DNA of 42,489 nt from an uncultured Bacteroidota bacterium (GCA_900696575.1 CAADHD010000030.1:1-42489), one strand, 5' to 3'. Counted from the stretch's first letter, positions 20,656 to 29,743 are shown. Made by a program: numbers and translations. Notes: a model not told the origin generated them from the letters alone.

Positions 20656-20663
20656 TACTTTTG
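20656..20663 (+). promoter_or_regulatory. alaS promoter: TTTTG (20632-20636), 19-bp spacer, TACTTTTG
   Basis: Both elements match the Bacteroidetes consensus (TTG, 17-23 bp, TAnnTTTG) exactly, with a 19-bp spacer. The -33 element overlaps the first codons of the divergent M23 gene. The predicted alaS leader is about 60 bases. Confidence 0.75.
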
Positions 20664-20672
20664 CCTGCCCCG

Positions 20673-20680
20673 CAAATGTA
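20673..20680 (-). promoter_or_regulatory. M23 gene promoter -7 element TACATTTG
   Basis: Exact TAnnTTTG on the minus strand, 32 bp before the start at 20640. It faces the alaS promoter; predicted transcription starts for the two fall within a few bases of each other. No good -33 is seen. Confidence 0.55.
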
Positions 20681-20728
20681 ATTGCCGGCAAATTCATTAA
20701 CCTGTTAAGAAGTTTATAATTTTCAACC

Positions 20729-23347
20729 ATGACCTCAGCTCATATCAGGCAGGCTTTCCTTGATTTTTTTAAATCGAAAGGACATGAAATTGTTCCTTCA
20801 GCCCCCATCGTTATTAAAAACGATCCTACCTTAATGTTTACCAATGCAGGCATGAATCAGTTTAAAGATTGGTTTCTTGGCAATGAACCTGCCCGTTACA
20901 AACGCGTAGCCGATACCCAGAAATGCCTGCGTGTTTCGGGTAAACATAACGACCTTGAAGCCGTTGGGGTTGATACCTACCATCACACCATGTTCGAAAT
21001 GCTGGGCAACTGGTCGTTTGGCGATTATTTTAAGAAAGATGCCATTACCTGGGCATGGGAACTGCTTACCGTGGTTTATAAAATTGATCCGGATAAATTG
21101 TATGTAACCGTTTTTGAAGGCGATAAAAATGAAAATCTTCCTTTTGATCAGGAAGCTTATGATTGCTGGAAACAGCACATCAGTGAAGACCGCATTTTGA
21201 AAGGAAATAAAAAGGATAATTTTTGGGAGATGGGCGATACCGGCCCGTGCGGTCCGTGTTCAGAAATTCATATTGATTTGAGAAGCGAAGCGGAGAAGAA
21301 AAAAACTCCCGGGCATAAACTAGTGAATAATGATCATCCGCAGGTTATTGAAATATGGAATAATGTATTCATGGAATTCAACCGCAAGGCGGATGGAAAG
21401 TTGGAACCGCTTCCTGCAAAGCATGTGGATACAGGAATGGGTTTCGAAAGGCTTTGCATGGCTTTGCAGGGAAAACAATCGAATTATGATACCGATGTGT
21501 TTACACCCATTCTTGATAAAATTGCTTCCGTAAGCGAAATGAACTATGGCGCTGATGACAAAACCGATATTGCTTTCCGCGTTTGTGCCGATCATATCCG
21601 CGCCATTGCCTGTGTGATTGCCGATGGACAGTTGCCATCAAACAATAAAGCCGGGTATGTTATCCGCAGAATTCTGAGGCGTGCTGTTCGCTACGGATTT
21701 AATTTTCTTAACCGCAAAGACCCATTCCTGTATCAATTGGTTCCGGTGTTTGCCCATCAGGTCGAAAATGTTTTTCCCGAAATAAAACGTCAGGAAGATT
21801 TAATTCAAAAAGTGATTAGGGAGGAAGAAGCTTCCTTTCTGCGTACCCTCGAAAACGGAATTAAAAAGTTCGAGGCATGGAATAAAAAAGAAATCAGCGG
21901 AGAGTTTGCTTTTGAATTGTATGATACGTTTGGTTTTCCATTTGACTTAACTCAACTGATGGCGCGCGAAAAGAACATGACAGTGGATGTGAATGGATTC
22001 AACCGCTGCCTCGAACAGCAGAAAGAGCGCTCACGTGCCGATGCCGAAACCGAAAAATCTGACTGGATCATACTGCATGAAAACATACAGCCGGAGTTTG
22101 TCGGGTATGAACAGTTGGAATGTAAATCAAAAATCATTCGCTATCGCGAAGTTTCTTCCAAAGGCAAAAAGCAATATCAATTGGTGCTTGACAAAACGCC
22201 TTTCTATGCCGAAAGCGGAGGCCAGGTGGGCGATACCGGTTTCCTTATTTCAGTAAATGAAAAGGTTGAAGTGTTGGATACGAAGAAAGAAAACAACCTT
22301 ATCATTCATTTCTGCAACCGCCTTCCGGCAGATGTAAAATCAGAGTTTACTGCAGAAGTTAACCGGCAAAGAAGGGACGACATTACTTCCAATCACAGCG
22401 CCACGCATTTGATGCATGCAGCGCTGAGAAAAATTCTCGGCACACACGTAACGCAGAAGGGAAGTCTGGTTAATGAGAATGTTACCCGTTTCGATTTTTC
22501 GCACTTCAGTAAGGTAACCGATCAGGAACTTTCTCAGATAGAGCAGATGGTGAATGAGAAAATCATGGAAAATATTCCGTTAACTGAAGAAAGAAATGTC
22601 CCCATTAAACAGGCAATGGAGAAGGGTGCAATGGCTTTGTTTGGCGAGAAGTACGGAGAGTTTGTGCGTGTAATAACGTTTGACAAAAACTTTTCGGTTG
22701 AATTATGCGGAGGAACGCATGTGCCATCCACATCGCAAATAGGTTTGTTTAAGTTTATTTCTGAAAGCTCAGTGGCTGCAGGAGTAAGAAGGGTGGAAGC
22801 CATCACCGGACGAAAAGCTTTAGAATATGTAAACAGCAAGCTGAATGAGTTGCATCAATTGCGTGAAGCATTAAATAATCCGAAAGATTCTGTTAAGGCA
22901 GTTACTCATTTGCAGGAAGAGTTATCAGTCCTGAAGAAAGAAAACGAACAACTGATTACTGAGAAAGCCTCAGCAATTAAGGAAGAATTGAAGAAGAAAG
23001 TAAGACTGGTAAACGGCATATCCTGCATTGCCGAAGTAATCAAACTTGCATCATCGGAGGCGGTAAAGAATCTATCCTTTGCTTTGAGAAATGAAATCGA
23101 AAACCTCTTTCTGCTGCTTTGTTACGAATCGGAAGGTAAGGCATTTCTCTCGTTAATTATTGCTGATGAATTGGTAAAGAAACATCAGTGGGATGCTTCA
23201 AAAATGATTCGCGAATTAGCCAAAGAAATTCAGGGCGGAGGAGGAGGCCAGCCTTTTTATGCCACTGCAGGAGGAAAGAATGCAGCCGGATTTCCGAAAG
23301 CCATTTCAAAAGTTTCGGATATGATTAAGGCTGCTGCTGTTGCCTGA
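20729..23347 (+). CDS. alaS: Alanine--tRNA ligase
   Basis: The 872-residue class-II synthetase charges tRNA-Ala. The N-terminal catalytic core shows IRQAFLDFFKSKGHEIVPSAPIV, LMFTNAGMNQFKD and GDTGPCGPCSEIH. The editing domain has its zinc ligands intact: His556 and His560 in HSATH, Cys660 and His664 in CGGTH. The C-terminal C-Ala/DHHA1 domain ends with IQGGGGGQPFYATAGGKN near residue 835. Length is normal. The gene has its own promoter with a roughly 60-base leader and ends at a bidirectional terminator shared with rpoD. Confidence 0.98.
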   Translation: MTSAHIRQAFLDFFKSKGHEIVPSAPIVIKNDPTLMFTNAGMNQFKDWFLGNEPARYKRVADTQKCLRVSGKHNDLEAVGVDTYHHTMFEMLGNWSFGDYFKKDAITWAWELLTVVYKIDPDKLYVTVFEGDKNENLPFDQEAYDCWKQHISEDRILKGNKKDNFWEMGDTGPCGPCSEIHIDLRSEAEKKKTPGHKLVNNDHPQVIEIWNNVFMEFNRKADGKLEPLPAKHVDTGMGFERLCMALQGKQSNYDTDVFTPILDKIASVSEMNYGADDKTDIAFRVCADHIRAIACVIADGQLPSNNKAGYVIRRILRRAVRYGFNFLNRKDPFLYQLVPVFAHQVENVFPEIKRQEDLIQKVIREEEASFLRTLENGIKKFEAWNKKEISGEFAFELYDTFGFPFDLTQLMAREKNMTVDVNGFNRCLEQQKERSRADAETEKSDWIILHENIQPEFVGYEQLECKSKIIRYREVSSKGKKQYQLVLDKTPFYAESGGQVGDTGFLISVNEKVEVLDTKKENNLIIHFCNRLPADVKSEFTAEVNRQRRDDITSNHSATHLMHAALRKILGTHVTQKGSLVNENVTRFDFSHFSKVTDQELSQIEQMVNEKIMENIPLTEERNVPIKQAMEKGAMALFGEKYGEFVRVITFDKNFSVELCGGTHVPSTSQIGLFKFISESSVAAGVRRVEAITGRKALEYVNSKLNELHQLREALNNPKDSVKAVTHLQEELSVLKKENEQLITEKASAIKEELKKKVRLVNGISCIAEVIKLASSEAVKNLSFALRNEIENLFLLLCYESEGKAFLSLIIADELVKKHQWDASKMIRELAKEIQGGGGGQPFYATAGGKNAAGFPKAISKVSDMIKAAAVA

Positions 23348-23373
23348 AAAAAACAATAAACGCATAAAACACA

Positions 23374-23397
23374 AAAGCCGGAGATTAATCCGGCTTT
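23374..23397. terminator. Bidirectional intrinsic terminator between alaS and rpoD
   Basis: AAAGCCGGA (23374-23382) and TCCGGCTTT (23389-23397) form a perfect 9-bp stem around GATTAA. A-rich sequence lies to the left and T-rich to the right, so it can end both alaS and the convergent rpoD transcript. Confidence 0.85.
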
Positions 23398-23423
23398 GTT
23401 ATTAAAAGGTATCTGCTTCCTGA

Positions 23424-24296
23424 TTATTGAGCAATGTAAGAGCGCAGCAAATTGCCTTTGGCAGCGCTGTGGCGCAGGCGTTTAATGCCGCTGTCTTTTA
23501 TCTGACGTACTCTTTCGCGGGTCATGTTCAGTTTGGCGCTTATTTCTTCAAGTGTATAAGCACGCGGCTCACCGATTCCGTAAAACAAACGTAGCACATC
23601 GCTTTCTTTAGAAGGCAGTGAATTGAGCGAGCGCATTACATCATAATGCAACGACTCATTGATAAGCGAATCATCCGTGGTTGGTGTTGTCTGGTTTACC
23701 ATTACATCCAGCAAACAGCCCGAATCTTCTTTGGTATCAAGAGGAGCATCAACAGAAACCGCTTTACCCGAACTGCCTACTACATCATTAATCTGATCCT
23801 GTGTCATCTCAAGAACTTTAGAAAGCTCTTCAGCGCTGGGCTCGCGTTCAAACTCCTGTTCCAACTGAACAAAAGCTTTACGGATTTTATTCAATGCTCC
23901 GAGTTTGTTTAACGGAAGACGAACAATGCGTGCCTGCTCAGCCAACGCCTGCAGAATACTCTGACGGATCCACCATACGGCATAGGAGATGAACTTAAAA
24001 CCTTTGGTTTCATCAAACTTCTTGGCTGCTTTTATCAGTCCTAAGTTTCCTTCGTTGATAAGGTCAAGTAAACTCAAACCCTGATTCTGGTATTGCTTGG
24101 CAACTGAAACCACGAAACGAAGGTTGGCTTTAACAAGTTTATCAAGCGCAGCCTGATCGCCTTCACGGATTCTGCGGGCTAATCTTGGCTCTTCATCAGG
24201 AGTAATCATGCTTTCCTTTGCTATGTCCTGAAGGTATTTTTCCAACGAAGCGCTGTCGCGGTTGGTGATGGATTGTGTGATTTTTAACTGTCTCAT
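23424..24296 (-). CDS. rpoD: Primary RNA polymerase sigma factor (Bacteroidetes sigma-ABfr type)
   Basis: The 290-residue protein opens with [23 protein letters not shown], the typical start of Bacteroidetes primary sigma factors, which lack region 1.1. Region 2 is complete ([56 protein letters not shown] in the family order). Region 3 and region 4 follow; the latter has the helix-turn-helix [20 protein letters not shown]. This sigma class reads TTG-N19-TAnnTTTG promoters, which are found repeatedly in this window. The gene converges on alaS with a shared terminator and has a 391-bp upstream gap without an exact TAnnTTTG. Confidence 0.95.
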   Translation of the reverse strand: MRQLKITQSITNRDSASLEKYLQDIAKESMITPDEEPRLARRIREGDQAALDKLVKANLRFVVSVAKQYQNQGLSLLDLINEGNLGLIKAAKKFDETKGFKFISYAVWWIRQSILQALAEQARIVRLPLNKLGALNKIRKAFVQLEQEFEREPSAEELSKVLEMTQDQINDVVGSSGKAVSVDAPLDTKEDSGCLLDVMVNQTTPTTDDSLINESLHYDVMRSLNSLPSKESDVLRLFYGIGEPRAYTLEEISAKLNMTRERVRQIKDSGIKRLRHSAAKGNLLRSYIAQ

Positions 24297-24687
24297 TCTT
24301 TTATCGGTGATTTAATGTTTAACAAATGTTCAATCTTCAAAGTTTATTCCCGGGCCTTCGGACTGACTAATTGGCATGTATTGAATCCAAGACGAAAAAC
24401 CGGTTGGTTTTGCACAAGCTGAACGAAAATTATTTCTGATTATTGGTTTCATGGCTTCAAAAATCGTCCTTTTCATGTTCTATTTCAATCTGTTAGCTCC
24501 TTCAAAAGTCATTCAGAACGGCCATGCAATATACAGGTGACTTTAATATTTGCCAAATGTTTTTAAAGAATTTTACCTGAAGATGTGATTTTGCGCTCTG
24601 CAAAACATTAAGTGAATCTTAATTCAGTTCAGCCGAAATTCTTAATTCGTTGAAAATGACAGGAAGGAAAAGCCTCGTTTAATCAAA
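24297..24687. other. 391-bp intergenic region upstream of rpoD
   Basis: This lies between the end of der and the start of rpoD, both on the minus strand. No open frame of interest and no RNA gene was recognised. Near-matches to the -7 element on the minus strand (AACATTTG at 24323-24330, AAACTTTG at 24338-24345) each miss the leading TA. A short direct repeat CTTAATTC occurs twice near 24615-24650. It probably holds the rpoD promoter and a long leader. Confidence 0.4.
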
Positions 24688-26004
24688 TTACTCAGGTTCG
24701 CTTTTCGATTTACTTTTAAAAATAAGTTTTATCGGAACTCCGGTCAGGCTGAAGTTTTCACGCATCTTGTTTTCGATAAACCTCCGGTACGACTCCAAAA
24801 TGTATTGAGGCAGATTTCCGAAAAAGACAAATTTTGGGTAATGGCCGGAAAGCTGGGTGATATACTTTATGCGTACAGTCTTTCCTTTTATGGATGGCGG
24901 AGGGGTTGATTCGATATAGGGAAGGATTATTTTGTTAAGTTGTGAAGTAGGGATTTTCTGTTTCCGGTTTTCATAAACTTTTACTGCCGTTTCAAGCGCT
25001 TTGTGAATTCGTTGTTTCTGGGTAACAGAGGTAAAGATGATTGGTACATCACTGAATGGCTCTATCCTTTTGCGCAGTACTTCTTCAAAGTGTTTAGTGT
25101 TTTTCTCCTCGCCCTGTATCAAATCCCACTTGTTAACAAGAATGACAATTCCTTTTTTATTTCGCTCGGCAAGGTGAAATATGCTGATGTCCTGTGCGCT
25201 TATTCCCTGCGAAGCATCAATCAGCAGTAAACAAACATCAGCGCTTTCAATGGCGCGGACGGTTCTCATTACGGAGTAAAACTCCAGGTCTTCTTTCACC
25301 TTTGCCCTTTTACGTAAACCGGCTGTATCCACCAGATAAAAATCAAATCCGAAAGCTGTGTATCTTACATCCACGGCATCGCGGGTGGTTCCGGCTATGG
25401 GCGTTACTATGCTTCTTTTTTTTCCGATTAAAGCATTGAGCAGTGATGACTTTCCGGTATTGGGCTGGCCTATGATGGCAATACGCGGAATGGCTGACTC
25501 TTCCTGCTCATCATTTACATACTTCACCAATTCATCTAACAGTTCACCTGTTCCGGCTCCGCTGGCCGAAGAAATGGGAAACACATCATTAAAGCCCAGT
25601 TTGTAAAACTCACCTGTATCGTAGCTCCTTTTAATGTTGTCAACTTTATTCACTACCAGAAAAACTCTTTTCCCCGATTTGTGGAGCAGCCTTGCCATTT
25701 CCTCATCAAGGTCAGTAATGCCTGAAGTTACATCAGTAAGAAACAGAACAATGTCGGCTTCATCAATGGCTAATTCAACCTGCTGGCGTATTTCTTCGGC
25801 AAAATCGTCTTCATGTTTGAAAACATATCCTCCGGTATCAATTACCGAAAATGTTTTTCCGTTCCATTCTGATTTTCCATAATGCCGGTCGCGTGTTACG
25901 CCTGCCGTTTCATCAACAATGGCTTCACGGCTTTCGGTTAAGCGATTGAATAAGGTTGACTTTCCGGTATTCGGCCTGCCGGTAATGGCTACTATGGTTG
26001 ACAT
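24688..26004 (-). CDS. der: Ribosome biogenesis GTPase Der (EngA)
   Basis: The 438-residue protein has two tandem GTPase domains, unique to Der, which acts in 50S subunit assembly. Domain 1 has GRPNTGKST (residues 8-16), DTGGY and NKVD. Domain 2 has GQPNTGKSS (about 179-187), DTAGLRKRAKV and NKWD. The C-terminal KH-like domain includes TPPPSIKGKTVRIKYITQ and PKFVFFGN. Length is normal. It is divergent from comEC with 58 bp between starts. A near-consensus element TATCTTCG at 26010-26017 on the minus strand may be its promoter. Confidence 0.97.
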   Translation of the reverse strand: MSTIVAITGRPNTGKSTLFNRLTESREAIVDETAGVTRDRHYGKSEWNGKTFSVIDTGGYVFKHEDDFAEEIRQQVELAIDEADIVLFLTDVTSGITDLDEEMARLLHKSGKRVFLVVNKVDNIKRSYDTGEFYKLGFNDVFPISSASGAGTGELLDELVKYVNDEQEESAIPRIAIIGQPNTGKSSLLNALIGKKRSIVTPIAGTTRDAVDVRYTAFGFDFYLVDTAGLRKRAKVKEDLEFYSVMRTVRAIESADVCLLLIDASQGISAQDISIFHLAERNKKGIVILVNKWDLIQGEEKNTKHFEEVLRKRIEPFSDVPIIFTSVTQKQRIHKALETAVKVYENRKQKIPTSQLNKIILPYIESTPPPSIKGKTVRIKYITQLSGHYPKFVFFGNLPQYILESYRRFIENKMRENFSLTGVPIKLIFKSKSKSEPE

Positions 26005-26062
26005 GGGGGCGAAGATAGGTTGTGTTTAAGGTTTATTATTTTCGACCTGCGATAAGGAGTTT

Positions 26063-28162
26063 ATGCGCATTTGGGGTGTTGTTCCTTTTCTCAGGATTCT
26101 GGTTCCGGTAATTGCCGGCATTCTGTTTTCCATTTTTACTGAGGTTCCTTTATATCTTCCTGTTTCCTTTTTTCTGTTTGGAGTGTTAACTGTTTTTATC
26201 CGGTTATTCTTCGGAAAAAAATTCCCGCGCAGGTTTGAATGGATAGCCGGTATCGGGTTTTCGCTATGCTTTTTATCATTGGGTCTGATTCGCGTTTATC
26301 TGGAAAAAGATTTCAGGTTCAATCATCATTACACACAGTTTAAAAATATCATTGCCGTTAAAGGAACATTGAGCGATGAACTGCATTCAAAATCAAAATC
26401 GTTAAAAACAACCATTCGCATTGTAGCGGTGAGAGACAGTGCCGGATGGCATAAATCTCATGGCGAAGTGTTATTTTACACCAACAAATCACCAAAGAAT
26501 GAAAACCTTACGTATGGCGACCTTGTACTCATCCATGCTAAGCCTTCCCGCATTGATGAGCCTTCCAATCCCGAAGAATTTAATTACAAACGCTACCTGT
26601 ATTTTCACAACGTGTATGCTCAGGTTTATGCCCCCGATGGAAAATGGATTTTGCTTAAAGAGTCTGAATCTTCTTTGATTGGATTTTCATTAAGGTTAAG
26701 GCAGAAGCTTATTTCAGTTCTTGACCGGTACCTTATCAAAAAGGAGGAAGTAGCCGTTGCTGCGGCTCTGGTTCTCGGCTTCCGTGATCATCTTGACATT
26801 GAGCAGATCAATGCTTTTTCAAGTGCAGGCGCAATGCATGTGCTTGCCGTATCAGGCATGCATGTCGGAATCCTTTTTATGATGCTCGGAGTTATGCTCA
26901 GTTGGTTTGATAAGCTGAAACGTATCCGCTGGTTAAAACATATCCTGCTATTATTATTCATCTGGTTTTATGCCATGATTACCGGATTTTCTCCATCCGT
27001 CATGCGTGCTTCAGTCATGATTTCGGTAATCATTACCGGGCAGATGATTTTACGGAGAGGAAATATTTACAATAGCATGCTTTTATCAGCAACCGTATTG
27101 CTGCTTTACAATCCTTTTATGATTACCGAAGTGGGTTTTCAGTTAAGCTTCCTTGCTGTTTTTGGTATTGTGGCCTGGCATCCCGTGGTTTTCCAATGGT
27201 TTGAACCTGCGAACTGGCTCATTCATAAAATATGGGAAATCACTTCCGTTTCCATTTCCGCACAACTGATGACTTTTCCGTTAGGCTTGCTTTATTTCCA
27301 TCAGTTCCCTCTTTTGTTTTTTATCTCAAACCTCATTGTTATTCCACTGGCATTTGTCATAATGCTTTGCACCATTGTTTTACTGGTTTTATCATTCATT
27401 CCATTCATGGAAGCGGTACTGACTTATGCAGCAATTATTGTTTTTGCCATCATCTATTTTCTTAATCAAAGCGTATTGATTTTTGATAAACAGGCAACCT
27501 CCGTATTAAAGGGAATTACCATTTCCATAACCGAAACATGGCTTATCTATGTCATCATCCTGTTTGGCTTTTTGTTTCTGACACAGAAAATTCCCAGGTA
27601 TTTTATTGCTGCTTTGGTTTCGTTTGTCTTGCTGCTTTCGTATCAGGTTTTTGAATCATGTCAGCAGGCACATCAGCAGTATTTCGTATGCTATTCTGCC
27701 GGAAAGTATCAGGCATTCAATTTTATTGAAGGAAGAAAGCAATTCCTCTTTGCTAACGACACGCTACGGGCAAACAAAAGTATGATGCTGTTTCATATAA
27801 ACCACCATCAATGGGCAACCGGAGCGCTCCGGATTACTGAGTTCAATCCACAGGACAGGTTCATAAATCATTACATTCACAAAGATTCATCTGTAGCTGT
27901 GTTTGCTGGTAAACGGTTTTGCTTTCAATCCAGTTTTCCTGAAGTGGCCGATGCAATAACTCCTTTGGTAACCGATTACCTTATTCTTTCTGACCGGGGG
28001 AAGTTTCATTTCGAATCGCTTAAACGGAGTATCGAAGCCGGCTCCATCATTCTCGATTCAACTTTTCCAAAATGGAAAGCAGAACGACTCATGAAAAAAA
28101 TAAAGGGTAATGTTTACAGTGTAAGTCATTCAGGAGCTTTTGTAGCCGATTTGAAACCATAA
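26063..28162 (+). CDS. comEC: ComEC/Rec2 family competence protein (DNA uptake channel)
   Basis: The 699-residue polytopic inner-membrane protein has an N-terminal pair of membrane helices and an OB-like DUF4131 domain (about 30-190). The Competence domain follows, with AVAAALVLGFRDHLD and the signature FSSAGAMHVLAVSGMHVG around residues 252-269, then about eight further membrane helices. The C-terminus (about 550-699) is short and lacks the HxHxDH of the metallo-beta-lactamase domain found in the Bacillus protein; this shortened form is frequent in Bacteroidetes. A Shine-Dalgarno-like AAGGAG lies just before the ATG. ComEC carries single-stranded DNA across the inner membrane in natural transformation; whether this organism is competent is not shown by the window. 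Confidence 0.9.
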   Translation: MRIWGVVPFLRILVPVIAGILFSIFTEVPLYLPVSFFLFGVLTVFIRLFFGKKFPRRFEWIAGIGFSLCFLSLGLIRVYLEKDFRFNHHYTQFKNIIAVKGTLSDELHSKSKSLKTTIRIVAVRDSAGWHKSHGEVLFYTNKSPKNENLTYGDLVLIHAKPSRIDEPSNPEEFNYKRYLYFHNVYAQVYAPDGKWILLKESESSLIGFSLRLRQKLISVLDRYLIKKEEVAVAAALVLGFRDHLDIEQINAFSSAGAMHVLAVSGMHVGILFMMLGVMLSWFDKLKRIRWLKHILLLLFIWFYAMITGFSPSVMRASVMISVIITGQMILRRGNIYNSMLLSATVLLLYNPFMITEVGFQLSFLAVFGIVAWHPVVFQWFEPANWLIHKIWEITSVSISAQLMTFPLGLLYFHQFPLLFFISNLIVIPLAFVIMLCTIVLLVLSFIPFMEAVLTYAAIIVFAIIYFLNQSVLIFDKQATSVLKGITISITETWLIYVIILFGFLFLTQKIPRYFIAALVSFVLLLSYQVFESCQQAHQQYFVCYSAGKYQAFNFIEGRKQFLFANDTLRANKSMMLFHINHHQWATGALRITEFNPQDRFINHYIHKDSSVAVFAGKRFCFQSSFPEVADAITPLVTDYLILSDRGKFHFESLKRSIEAGSIILDSTFPKWKAERLMKKIKGNVYSVSHSGAFVADLKP

Positions 28163-28212
28163 TTTATCATCAATGAAAGGCTGTTTCTGCTTTAATTGCC
28201 TGAGTCTTTCCC

Positions 28213-28220
28213 TAATTTTG
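28213..28220 (+). promoter_or_regulatory. def promoter -7 element TAATTTTG
   Basis: Exact TAnnTTTG whose last base lies 4 bp before the def ATG. Transcription would start at or next to the start codon, giving a leaderless mRNA. Confidence 0.6.
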
Positions 28221-28224
28221 CCCC

Positions 28225-28806
28225 ATGAGCGAAGTTACAACCGAAGGTAAACTGCTTCCTATTGTCGGTTATGGTAATGCTGTGTTGCGTAAAAAAGCGG
28301 TGAATATCACCAAAGATTATCCCGGCTTACCGGAAATTATTCAGAACATGTTTGCCACCATGTATTCCAGCGAAGGTGTAGGGCTGGCTGCTCCTCAGGT
28401 TAATCTTTCCATCCGCTTGTTTATTGTTGACGGTAAGTCATTTGCCGATGAAGACCCTCAACTTAATAACTTCAGACGTGTTTTCATTAATCCGCAGATT
28501 GTGGAAGAATCCGGTGAGAAATGGACTTTCAATGAGGGCTGCCTCAGCATTCCCGGCATCAGAGAAGATGTGCTTCGAAAACCCGATGTAACCTTAAAGT
28601 ATTTTGATGAAAACTTTAAAGAACATACAGAAAGCTTCAACGGAATTGCAGCCCGTATCATTCAGCATGAATACGACCATTTAGAAGGAGTATTGTTTAT
28701 TGACCACCTCTCTGCATTTAAAAGAAGATTATTAAAAGGCAGACTTGACGACATAACCAAAGGTAAAGTAGATGTTCGCTACCGCATGAAATTTGCCGGA
28801 CGGTAG
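28225..28806 (+). CDS. def: Peptide deformylase
   Basis: The 193-residue metallo-hydrolase removes the formyl group from nascent N-terminal methionine. All three family motifs are present: GVGLAAPQV (from residue 51), EGCLSIP (from residue 104, metal-ligand Cys) and QHEYDH (HExxH His at 148 and 152). Length is typical. It follows comEC by 62 bp but has a perfect -7 element close to its ATG, so it can be transcribed alone. The yqgF gene often seen beside def in this phylum is absent here. Confidence 0.97.
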   Translation: MSEVTTEGKLLPIVGYGNAVLRKKAVNITKDYPGLPEIIQNMFATMYSSEGVGLAAPQVNLSIRLFIVDGKSFADEDPQLNNFRRVFINPQIVEESGEKWTFNEGCLSIPGIREDVLRKPDVTLKYFDENFKEHTESFNGIAARIIQHEYDHLEGVLFIDHLSAFKRRLLKGRLDDITKGKVDVRYRMKFAGR

Positions 28807-29043
28807 AACTAATCTGAAAGTTTTTTCTGGTAAGAGTTGCGGGCAAGCACCCTTTAGGGCAACAGGTGTGCGCAGAATTAGTTGGTAAAAGAATGCGACC
28901 CATGGATAAGGTTTTTCTTGCCGGTCTGTTCCGCATTCATCGAAAGGAATGAGGCATTTTCTTTCATAGGCTATCCTACAACACCGGGCAGGATAACGCT
29001 CTGTTTATAAAATCTTAACAAAACATTTTGATGTGATTTTTGT

Positions 29044-29073
29044 TGGAAACGTTGCAAACTTTAATAGTTTCCA
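29044..29073. promoter_or_regulatory. Candidate TetR operator: TGGAAAC-N16-GTTTCCA
   Basis: A perfect 7-bp inverted repeat (29044-29050 and 29067-29073) brackets the -33 element and spacer of the tetR promoter; its right arm abuts the -7 element. Position and symmetry fit an autoregulatory TetR operator. Confidence 0.65.
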
Positions 29074-29081
29074 TAGTTTTG
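29052..29081 (+). promoter_or_regulatory. tetR-efflux operon promoter: TTG (29052-29054), 19-bp spacer, TAGTTTTG (29074-29081)
   Basis: Both elements are exact consensus at the optimal 19-bp spacing, ending 13 bp before the TetR ATG. It is overlapped by the inverted repeat at 29044-29073. Confidence 0.75.
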
Positions 29082-29094
29082 CCCTCGTTTTGTT

Positions 29095-29733
29095 ATGACA
29101 CAGCTACTAGACCAGGATAAAGAAACCAGCGACCGAATACTTGCCGCAGCCGAGCAATTGTATTTCCGTAAAGGAATAAAAGCTGTTACCATGGATGAGG
29201 TGGCCGGGCATTTGGGTATGTCAAAGAAAACCGTGTATCATCATTTCAGCGATAAAGACAAACTGGTTTGTGCATTGATGGAACAGAAGCTGAAGGAAGA
29301 AGAAACCAATGCTTGCATGATTGACCAGATTTCGACCAATGCCGTTGAATGGTTTTTTGTCCTGATGCACAAAATGCAGGAAATGTTTGACCGGATAAAT
29401 CCTGTTATGTTTTACGATTTGCAGAAGTATCACCCCGCAGCCTGGAAACTCTTTATTGGCTTTAAGGAAAATTGCATCCGACAATCAGTAGTTCAGGTAA
29501 TTGAGCGGGGCAAAAAGGAAGGTTTGATTCGTAAAGATGTGGAAACAGAAATCATGGCACAGTTTCGCACTGTGCAGATTGATATGCTTTTCAATCCTGA
29601 GTCGTTTCCCCCCAATCAATTTAAAATGTCAAAAGTTCAAACGGTTTTACTGGAGCATTTCCTCTATGGCATTTGTACCATGAAAGGTCATAAACTCATC
29701 AATAAGTATAAACATATTACTGAAGACGAATAA
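29095..29733 (+). CDS. TetR/AcrR family transcriptional regulator
   Basis: The 212-residue regulator has the N-terminal TetR helix-turn-helix (residues 33-52, MDEVAGHLGMSKKTVYHHFS) after the usual ILAAAEQLYFRKGIKAVT segment. The C-terminal ligand-binding half is helical and not assignable to a ligand. It is the first gene of a four-gene efflux operon (10 bp to the TolC-like gene). The palindrome covering its promoter suggests it represses itself and the pump until an unknown inducer binds. Confidence 0.92.
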   Translation: MTQLLDQDKETSDRILAAAEQLYFRKGIKAVTMDEVAGHLGMSKKTVYHHFSDKDKLVCALMEQKLKEEETNACMIDQISTNAVEWFFVLMHKMQEMFDRINPVMFYDLQKYHPAAWKLFIGFKENCIRQSVVQVIERGKKEGLIRKDVETEIMAQFRTVQIDMLFNPESFPPNQFKMSKVQTVLLEHFLYGICTMKGHKLINKYKHITEDE

Positions 29734-29743
29734 ACTTAACCTT

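Noticed and set aside
20641-20730. N-terminal extension of the M23 gene to 20730
   Set aside because: Its start would overlap the alaS ATG head to head and cover both promoters; the family's usual opening begins at 20640.
28807-29043. Small gene between def and tetR
   Set aside because: The only open frame (minus, 28718-28936) overlaps def and has no start signal or recognisable product. A small CCCTTTAGGG hairpin is the only structure seen.
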